A stretch of 7,442 nt of DNA from Synechococcaceae cyanobacterium RL_1_2 (lineage in GTDB: Bacteria > Cyanobacteriota > Cyanobacteriia > Cyanobacteriales > JAAUPO01), in NCBI GenBank assembly GCA_012033095.1, contig JAAUPO010000103.1, positions 1-7,442 on the forward strand, in the 5' to 3' direction. Below, one piece after another: positions 1 through 7,442 of this stretch (position 1 is its first letter; each line of letters starts with the position of its first letter). Under the pieces are notes generated by a model. The model was not told the DNA's origin and searched no databases. It worked only from the letters and a program-made list of their open reading frames with translations. The position numbers and the translations under genes were made by a program.

Positions 1-134
1 GTCCTAATGTTCTAAGTCTCATTAATTATGGTCTTTGTCCCAAGAATTGTTGAGGGTTGAGGTTTTGTCATCTATGGCGATGCATCTATGATCAAGAATC
101 TTGAATTTGAAGGCTTTTAGCCCCTGCCCTAGAA

Positions 135-152
135 AATGTAACAAACTGTAAC
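135..152 (-). promoter_or_regulatory. HLR1-like site (putative RpaB operator) upstream of crtP
   Basis: Read on the minus strand, this stretch is GTTACAGT-TT-GTTACATT. The cyanobacterial high-light regulatory element HLR1 is two (G/T)TTACA(T/A)(T/A) repeats separated by 2 nt, and the response regulator RpaB binds it. Fifteen of the sixteen defined positions match; the exception is a G at position 7 of the first repeat. On the plus strand it appears as TGTAAC at 137-142 and 147-152, one helical turn apart. It sits immediately upstream of the -10 box at 154-159 and covers where the -35 would be. An RpaB site in that position usually represses, with release in high light. That would fit light-induced carotenoid synthesis. 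The motif is directly visible; RpaB binding and its sign are inferred. Confidence 0.6.
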
Positions 153-153
153 G

Positions 154-159
154 TATAAT
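154..159 (+). promoter_or_regulatory. -10 box of the predicted crtP promoter
   Basis: A perfect TATAAT lies 49 bp before the crtP start codon. At 16-18 bp spacing there is no recognisable -35 hexamer (the candidates read AGAAAA, GAAAAT, TAGAAA), so the promoter is probably weak or regulator-dependent. Transcription would start near 166, giving a leader of about 43 nt. The HLR1-like repeat abuts this box. The remaining upstream sequence (1-130) shows no gene. Confidence 0.55.
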
Positions 160-190
160 TAATAATCAAAAGTAAACATCAATCTATTAA

Positions 191-1627
<1,437 letters not shown>

Positions 1628-1691
1628 CCGTCACGGTAGGATCTATCCCTAGAGGGGTTAAAGTTCCTTTAAGAGATAGATATAAGGCACA

Positions 1692-1734
1692 GTTGGGGAT
1701 GAATTTAGGCTTGTCCTTACCCCCCATCCCTAAC
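1692..1734 (+). other. Intercistronic hairpin between crtP and crtB
   Basis: GTTGGGGATG (1692-1701) can pair over 10 bp with CATCCCTAAC (1725-1734), with one G-U wobble and a 23-nt loop. It is the only GC-containing stem I see in the 267-bp spacer. No T-run follows directly, so it is not a standard intrinsic terminator. An mRNA-stability or processing element, or a partial attenuator between the two carotenoid genes, is possible. This rests on base-pairing read by eye only. Confidence 0.35.
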
Positions 1735-1760
1735 CCAGGTTTAGCAACTAGCTAATTTCC

Positions 1761-1780
1761 ATAAGTTTTTTTAAACTTAT
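1761..1780. repeat. Perfect AT-rich inverted repeat in the crtP-crtB spacer
   Basis: ATAAGTTT (1761-1768) and AAACTTAT (1773-1780) form a perfect 8-bp inverted repeat around TTTT. It lies about 115 bp before crtB. It could be an operator or a weak hairpin; an all-AT stem with one GC pair is too weak for a terminator. I saw no convincing -35/-10 pair for a separate crtB promoter between here and 1895. Confidence 0.35.
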
Positions 1781-1894
1781 TCATAATTACTGTATTGTAT
1801 TGAAGAGATAGGTACAAACTTAAATATTTGTTAAGTTTTATTAATTTTCCTATCGCTCGTTGTAAATCCATCATTGACTGAGTACAGGTAGCGA

Positions 1895-2832
1895 ATGCTG
1901 CAAATGCCTCACCCAGCCCAATCTTTAAAGCCTCGCCCTCTTGCTAATTTAGAAGAGGCCTACGAGCTTTGTCGTCAGATTACCCAGGAATACGCGAAAA
2001 CCTTTTATCTGGCTACCCTCTTAATGCCCAAGGAAAAAAGAGAAGCAATTTGGGCAATCTATGCCTGGTGTCGTCGCACGGATGAATTGGTGGATGGTTT
2101 AGATGCAAAATCTACCACCCCAGATACCCTCAAAAGTTGGGAACAACAACTCCATTCTGTGTTTGATGGGGGTGCCCCTACGATAGTCCTGACTTAGCAC
2201 TAGTGGATACGCTACAGAAGTTTCCCTGCGACATTCAGCCCTTCAAGGATATGATCGCTGGGCAGTACATGGATTTACAGAGAAATAGATATAACACCTT
2301 TGAAGAGTTAAAGCTCTATTGCTATCGGGTCGCGGGTACGGTGGGTTTGATGTCCAATGCGGTTTTAGGTATTAAGGATAATACCCTCACTGCCCCTTGG
2401 AATCCTAAGCAAAAATATGTCCCCACGGAAGAAGCGATCGCGTTAGGAATCGGAATGCAACTAACCAATATTTTGCGGGATGTGGGAGAGGATGCAGAGC
2501 GGGGTAGGATTTATCTGCCCTTAGAGGATCTTCATCGGTTTGGTTACACGGAAAAAGATTTATTTAATAAGGTTGTAGACGATCGCTGGCGGGCGTTTAT
2601 GAAGTTCCAAATTCAGCGGGCTAGGGATTATTACCAAAAGGCAGAGGAAGGGATTAAATACCTAATTCCCGACTCCCGCTTACCTGTATGGTCTGCGTTG
2701 ATTTTGTACCAACGAATTTTAAAAGTGATTGAAAACAATGATTATGATGTTTTCAATAATCGAGCTTACGTACCTAAAACCAATAAAATCGCCGCGTTAC
2801 CAGTGGCATGGTTAAGGGCCCAAGCTCTCTAA
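1895..2832 (+). pseudogene. crtB: Phytoene synthase CrtB, reading frame broken by one missing base
   Basis: Phytoene synthase, a squalene/phytoene-synthase family enzyme that condenses two geranylgeranyl diphosphates to 15-cis-phytoene. The ATG at 1895 has AGG at 1886-1888, 6 bp upstream, and gives MLQMP, a family-like start. The first reading frame carries the first Asp-rich motif DELVD (residues 63-67) and stops at TAG 2195-2197 after 100 codons. Homology continues in the -1 frame, through PYDSPDLALVDTL and the second Asp-rich motif NILRDVGED (Asp196 and Asp200 in restored numbering), to TAA at 2830-2832. Adding one base in the G5 or C4 run at 2168-2178 restores 313 codons (312 residues plus stop), normal for the family, with both catalytic motifs. 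Both halves look well conserved, so a sequencing or assembly error or a very recent mutation is likelier than an old pseudogene. No canonical -1 slippery heptamer is present. Follows crtP after 267 bp and precedes larC by 52 bp. Confidence 0.9.
2168..2180 (+). other. Frameshift point in crtB
   Basis: The reading changes frame at GGGGGTGCCCCTA. With one more C the codons read Gly-Gly-Ala-Pro-Tyr-Asp; with one more G they read Gly-Gly-Cys-Pro-Tyr-Asp. Either joins the two halves without a stop. Two adjacent homopolymer runs are a typical site for an indel, whether real or caused by sequencing. Confidence 0.8.
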
Positions 2833-2884
2833 TGGCATTAATTTGCTAGAAGATCCACCACGGTTGATCTACTAATCTACAATT

Positions 2885-4096
2885 ATGGCAAAAGTAATCT
2901 ATTTACAATGTCCTACGGGGATTGCTGGGGATATGTGCCTAGGGGCGTTGGTGGATTTGGGGGTTCCTCTGGACTATTTGAGGGATCAGTTAAACGGCCT
3001 TGGCTTAGGGGATGAATTTACGTTGCGATCGCAGGAGGTGCGGCGACAAACCCAACGGGGTCTTAAAGTACATGTGGATATCCATGGCCATCATCACCAT
3101 GACCATGAACACCACCATCCCCACCGCCACTTACCGGAGATTGAGCAATTAATTCAAGATAGTGTCCTACCCCAACGGGTCAAGGATTGGAGTGGTGCTA
3201 TTTTTACCCGTCTTGCGATCGCGGAGGGGGCTGTCCACGGGGAACCACCGGAAAAGGTTCATTTCCATGAAGTGGGGGCCACCGATGCGTTGGTGGATAT
3301 TATTGGCACTTGTGTCGGTTTAGATTATTTAGACGTAGAACAAGTCTATTGTTCGGCACTCCCTACGGGGGGTGGTACGGTGAAAGCGGCCCACGGTAGG
3401 ATGGCCGTACCAGTACCTGCGGTGTTGAAACTATGGGAAGGGCGACAGGTTCCTGTTTATGATAATGGTATTGCCAAAGAGTTGGTAACTCCCACAGGGG
3501 CGGCGATCGTCTGTACCCTGGCCCATCACTTTGGCCCGATGCCGTCCTTCTACATCGAAAAAACTGGCTGGGGAGCTGGTTCCCTGGATTTAGAATTACC
3601 GAATCTATTGCGGATGGTGATGGGGGAAAAAATTAGTGCCCAACCCCAAACCGAAACGATCGTCGTATTGGAAACCCAGATTGATGATCTTTCTCCCCAA
3701 GCGATCGCTTACACCTACGACTTGCTATTTGAAGCGGGGGCCATGGATGTCTTTACCCAACCCGTAACTATGAAGAAGTCGCGATTAGGGGTGTTATTAA
3801 CGGTTATTTGCCATGAGTCCCAGCGATCGCAGTGTGAGCAAATCATCTTTCGAGAAACTTCAACCCTGGGTATTCGTTCCCGTACCGAAGAACGAACGTT
3901 GCTGAAACGGGAAATAATACAAATCCATACCCCCTACGGCGCGATCGATCTCAAGCTGGGTTACCTACGGGATCAAGTGGTCAATGTTCAACCAGAATTT
4001 GAGCAATGTGCCGCGATCGCCCGACAGTTTGACCTACCATGGCAAACCATCCACCAGGCAGCTCTCCAAGCATTTACCTTAAACCATCAAAGCTAG
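2885..4096 (+). CDS. larC: LarC family nickel pincer cofactor biosynthesis protein (DUF111)
   Basis: LarC inserts nickel, in a CTP-dependent way, into pyridinium-3,5-bisthiocarboxylic acid mononucleotide, completing the NPN cofactor of lactate racemase (LarA) and related racemases or epimerases. The N-terminus has the family signature [14 protein letters not shown] (residues 9-22). A His-rich loop with 12 histidines at residues 63-82 fits metal binding. [18 protein letters not shown] (124-141) and ELVTPTGAA are further family signatures. The C-terminal half has [10 protein letters not shown] and TMKKSRLG (near 295-302). At 403 residues it is full length in a single frame, unlike Lactobacillus plantarum, where LarC1 and LarC2 are joined by a programmed frameshift. 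The ATG at 2885 gives the expected N-terminus, but no clear Shine-Dalgarno precedes it. It starts 52 bp after crtB and is probably co-transcribed, although no functional link to carotenoids is known to me. No larA, larB or larE is in the window, so its partner enzyme is unknown. Confidence 0.92.
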   Translation: MAKVIYLQCPTGIAGDMCLGALVDLGVPLDYLRDQLNGLGLGDEFTLRSQEVRRQTQRGLKVHVDIHGHHHHDHEHHHPHRHLPEIEQLIQDSVLPQRVKDWSGAIFTRLAIAEGAVHGEPPEKVHFHEVGATDALVDIIGTCVGLDYLDVEQVYCSALPTGGGTVKAAHGRMAVPVPAVLKLWEGRQVPVYDNGIAKELVTPTGAAIVCTLAHHFGPMPSFYIEKTGWGAGSLDLELPNLLRMVMGEKISAQPQTETIVVLETQIDDLSPQAIAYTYDLLFEAGAMDVFTQPVTMKKSRLGVLLTVICHESQRSQCEQIIFRETSTLGIRSRTEERTLLKREIIQIHTPYGAIDLKLGYLRDQVVNVQPEFEQCAAIARQFDLPWQTIHQAALQAFTLNHQS

Positions 4097-4212
4097 TATT
4101 GCTTGGCGAGCATTTACAATCTATTGTTCATTTCTTGGGTAAGGATTAAGGGTCAATACTTTCATCCTATTTACTGCCAGTGGTAATACCAAGTCCCCTA
4201 AGTAAAGTAAGG

Positions 4213-4235
4213 AAATATTTAAATTTTAAATATTT
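4213..4235. repeat. 23-bp perfect AT-only palindrome
   Basis: AAATATTTAAA (4213-4223) and TTTAAATATTT (4225-4235) are exact reverse complements around a single T at 4224. The segment is entirely A/T and lies in the convergent intergenic region. It may be a cruciform-forming or bending site. It is unlikely to terminate transcription because it has no GC pairs. Confidence 0.5.
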
Positions 4236-4248
4236 AAAATCATTGCTA

Positions 4249-4500
4249 TTATACCAAATTGGCTTAAATAGGCATCCTATGAATTTGTAAAAAGACCATG
4301 TAGCAAAGATTTCACCATTTTATCGTCTGTCCTATTTTATGAAATTGCTATTAGAAACAGTTAAAATCAAAATTATAGTCTTTTTGAATAATTACGGGAA
4401 GCAAATAAAGCTAAAAGCATTCCACATCAAGACAAAACCATCCCATACTAAACTAAATTGACTATATTTTTCCCTATTCAATCAAACGGATTTGGTATAA
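4249..4500. mobile_element. Possible MITE-like element or IS remnant
   Basis: The segment is bounded by perfect 11-bp inverted repeats, TTATACCAAAT (4249-4259) and ATTTGGTATAA (4490-4500). Looser similarity continues inward: both ends carry AATAGG some 9-14 bp further in. The 252-bp interior is AT-rich, has no ORF for a transposase and lacks HIP1 sites. A related sequence, TAATACCAAGTCC, occurs just outside at 4184-4196, so the element may be larger or nested. No clear target-site duplication is visible, and the family is unassigned. ATACCAAAT-type ends look familiar to me from dispersed cyanobacterial repeats, but that is recollection, not a database match. Confidence 0.35.
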
Positions 4501-4589
4501 ACGTTCACAGGTTAAGGTTTTATCGTTTATGGGCTATTTTGATTACGGTGATAACGACTATAGTCCCTAGGGCTACGGTTCAATCCTAG

Positions 4590-6290
4590 CTACAGTCTCA
4601 AGTCGAGGTGAAAACAATCCTGTTGTACTTCGATCGCGGTTAACTGGCCCATCGAAACCTGGCTAAGCTGGGCTTTCATCCCACTAGACGCTTTAAAAAA
4701 CAGAAAATTTTCATAGCCTTGGTTTTGTCCTTGGGCGATCGCTTCATTTAACTTTTCTGGGTTAATCAATTGAAAGGGTAAATTGAGATGATGGCCTAAA
4801 ATTAATAATCTCACCATCAATCTCGGATCATCATCCACTAGTAGCATCGGGTTAGGAATTTGTTTGATCGCGGTGAATACTGCCGGTAAAGTATAATCCT
4901 CTGCTCGATTCCACCAAGTAGGGGTTTGAACTGAAACCACCGTTGACCAGACCTCAGTTTGGATAATCACCATAGCGATCGCGATGGCCATAAATTTTTG
5001 CCACGGAACTGTTGATTGACTCCATTGACCAATACCATAGGCCAAGCTCAGATAAATAATAAGGACAGTGGGCAGATGGTAACGAATAATGCTGGTGGCG
5101 TAACCTTCAATCAAAAAATCCTTGGCCATAAACACGCAAAACGGTAAGGCCAGGGAAACCAAAAATAGGGCCGGGGTTAACGGTGAAGATTTAAGGGTGT
5201 ACGCGATCGCGACAATAATCCCGATGGTGATAATAGCCATGGTTGACCAGTGACCCCAGGCCAGGGGGGGCAAATTCCCGAATAATTCTGGGTTAAAATC
5301 GATCGCGCTCAGTACCACAGTTTTATAAGGGTGAACAAAGTCATAGATCGTGGTGGTGAGGCTGAGCCATAGTTTTTCTAGTACTAACCCCATCGGAAAA
5401 GGATTCCAGGTATAGTTAGCTCCCAGGATAATGCTTAATCCCTGACCTTGGGTTTGTTGCACCCACAGCACGTAAATTAACCAGGGCACAAACCCCCCAA
5501 TGGCCGCCCCGATCGCGATTAATTGCTGGCGACGGATTCTCCGCTCCGGGGTAATTAAGTGATAAAAATTTAAGGCTTGAATAAAAACGCACTGACTAGC
5601 TAGGGTCAAATAGTATAGGGTATGGCAATACAGCCCTAGGGTAGAAAGGCCAGCGTAGGCAAACCAACCTCCCTTCCTAGGATGTTTAATTAAGCTGAGT
5701 AATAACCAGCTAGAACCCACATTCAGTAAGCATAACAGTGGATAGGGGCGAGCCTCTTGGGCGTACAGGGTAAAAATGGGGCTTGCCGTAAATAGTAAAG
5801 TTGCGACATAACTAACGGCTCGGGAACGCCATAATTCTTGGCTTAAGCCATACACCATCGGAATAAGCGCGATCGACAACACCACCGATAACCACCGTAG
5901 GGTAAGGTCTGACCCTGGAAAAGTTTTTACCGTGAGCCAAGCTAGAGCAAAGTAGAGTGGGGGATGGACATCATCCAGAATTAAACCATTCACGAGCTCT
6001 TGAAATCCCGTTGACTGTTGTAACCATTGATAATGGGCCAATTCCCCTAGGTGATGGATTCTAGGCCCTAGGCTTTGGTAGATCTCTAATTTTGTCGCCC
6101 CGGATAACCTGAGTAAGGTATAAACTTCATCATTCCAGTAAGGTTTGAGGTCAAGATGAAATAAACGGATCGACGCGATCGCGATAATCACTAACCCCCC
6201 CATGACATCTACCCCGGAAAATTTAAATTCAAACTTAAACTTAAACTTAAATTTAAACTTAAACCAACTAGGATTAATCAACATTTTCAT
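4590..6290 (-). CDS. GT39/ArnT-like polytopic membrane glycosyltransferase
   Basis: Probable GT-C fold glycosyltransferase of the GT39/PMT-ArnT superfamily, which moves a sugar from a polyprenyl-phosphate donor to an acceptor on the outer face of the membrane. Donor and acceptor cannot be told from sequence. Numbered from the ATG at 6290 (566 residues), a first membrane helix covers about residues 30-46. It is followed by the acidic loop motif YWNDE (51-55), which usually supplies the catalytic Asp. The family signatures DVHPPLYF (107-114) and YAQEARPYP (176-184) come next, and many further hydrophobic segments run to about residue 440, ahead of a soluble C-terminal tail. The start is uncertain. 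TTG 6299, ATG 6290 and ATG 6284 all include a Lys-Phe repeat (residues 10-24), while ATG 6203 would exclude it and start at the first helix, with a weak GGGG upstream. None has a strong Shine-Dalgarno. It lies downstream of the ATPase gene with about 50 bp between and is probably co-transcribed. Confidence 0.8.
   Translation of the reverse strand: MKMLINPSWFKFKFKFKFKFEFKFSGVDVMGGLVIIAIASIRLFHLDLKPYWNDEVYTLLRLSGATKLEIYQSLGPRIHHLGELAHYQWLQQSTGFQELVNGLILDDVHPPLYFALAWLTVKTFPGSDLTLRWLSVVLSIALIPMVYGLSQELWRSRAVSYVATLLFTASPIFTLYAQEARPYPLLCLLNVGSSWLLLSLIKHPRKGGWFAYAGLSTLGLYCHTLYYLTLASQCVFIQALNFYHLITPERRIRRQQLIAIGAAIGGFVPWLIYVLWVQQTQGQGLSIILGANYTWNPFPMGLVLEKLWLSLTTTIYDFVHPYKTVVLSAIDFNPELFGNLPPLAWGHWSTMAIITIGIIVAIAYTLKSSPLTPALFLVSLALPFCVFMAKDFLIEGYATSIIRYHLPTVLIIYLSLAYGIGQWSQSTVPWQKFMAIAIAMVIIQTEVWSTVVSVQTPTWWNRAEDYTLPAVFTAIKQIPNPMLLVDDDPRLMVRLLILGHHLNLPFQLINPEKLNEAIAQGQNQGYENFLFFKASSGMKAQLSQVSMGQLTAIEVQQDCFHLDLRL
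6219..6263 (-). repeat. Hexanucleotide tandem repeat encoding (Lys-Phe)n
   Basis: Seven consecutive six-base units of the form AAA(C/T)T(T/C) on the plus strand, plus a partial eighth. Read on the minus strand this is TTTAAG-type repeats giving eight Phe alternating with Lys (one Glu). It lies just before the first transmembrane helix of the glycosyltransferase, or in its leader if translation starts at 6203. Gain or loss of a unit would change length by two residues without breaking the frame. Confidence 0.8.
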
Positions 6291-6340
6291 GGGGGACAAA
6301 CGATCGTGATGGGGGGGGCTGGGGCCAAGCCAGATTTACG

Positions 6341-7442
<1,102 letters not shown>

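Larger units (their letters stand above)
4097..4589. other. AT-rich gene-free region between convergent genes
   Basis: These 493 bp separate the 3' ends of larC (plus) and the glycosyltransferase gene (minus). I see no credible ORF and no tRNA. It contains no HIP1 octamer, while the flanking genes have many. It holds an AT palindrome (4213-4235), an inverted-repeat-bounded segment (4249-4500), and a near-palindrome TAGTCCCTAGGGCTA (4561-4575) just past the glycosyltransferase stop. Neither side shows a GC-rich stem followed by a T-run, so no intrinsic terminator can be assigned with confidence. Confidence 0.7.

Noticed and set aside
92..104. Perfect palindrome TCAAGA-A-TCTTGA upstream of crtP
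   Set aside because: Six-base arms at this distance are weak evidence and I know of no regulator with this site; possible operator only.
1672..1814. Direct repeat AGAGATAGATA (1672-1682) and AGAGATAGGTA (1804-1814)
   Set aside because: Short, imperfect and AT-rich, so easily explained by chance.
2168..2197. Programmed -1 frameshifting in crtB
   Set aside because: No canonical slippery heptamer in frame, and phytoene synthases are not known to use recoding; a missing base in a homopolymer is the simpler reading. Kept only as a remote alternative.
2203..2832. Independent gene starting at GTG 2203
   Set aside because: It is the C-terminal two thirds of phytoene synthase, lacks the first Asp-rich motif and has no ribosome site; homology continues upstream in the same frame past 2203.
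4111..4130. Second HLR1-like site after larC (TTTACAAT followed by ATTGTTCA)
   Set aside because: The second half does not match the repeat consensus and no promoter or gene start is nearby.
4561..4575. TAGTCCCTAGGGCTA as a terminator for the glycosyltransferase gene
   Set aside because: It is a near-palindrome without loop or T-run, so it does not meet intrinsic terminator criteria.

Overview
This window comes from a cyanobacterial chromosome. Three things point there: the gene for a plant-type phytoene desaturase (CrtP) followed by phytoene synthase (CrtB), the frequent octamer GCGATCGC (HIP1, at least 14 copies counted by eye), and a high-light (HLR1-like) element in front of crtP. CrtP is close to the protein I remember from Synechocystis-type unicellular cyanobacteria and has the same 472-residue length, but I cannot name the genus. 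Base composition looks moderate.

The left half is on the plus strand: promoter with HLR1-like site (135-159), crtP (209-1627), a 267-bp spacer with two inverted repeats, crtB (1895-2832), and larC (2885-4096). CrtB joins two geranylgeranyl diphosphates into phytoene, and CrtP starts desaturating it, so the pair forms the entry to carotenoid synthesis. crtB does not read through: one base is missing near 2168-2178, which leaves a stop at 2195-2197. Restoring one base gives a normal 312-residue enzyme. LarC, which inserts nickel into the NPN pincer cofactor, starts 52 bp after crtB and is probably co-transcribed.

The middle (4097-4589) is an AT-rich, gene-free stretch between convergent genes. 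It holds a 23-bp AT palindrome and a 252-bp segment bounded by perfect 11-bp inverted repeats, which looks like a small non-coding mobile element or its remnant.

The right half is on the minus strand. An ArsA/Get3-type ATPase with a C-terminal HSP20-like domain (6341 to beyond the window edge) is followed, about 50 bp downstream, by a polytopic GT-C glycosyltransferase of the GT39/ArnT type (4590-6290). The glycosyltransferase has an unusual run of Lys-Phe dipeptides encoded by a hexanucleotide repeat just before its first membrane segment.

No wholly new system is evident. The items most worth checking are the crtB frameshift, the HLR1-like site, the P-loop arginine of the ATPase, the KF repeat, and the intergenic inverted-repeat element.
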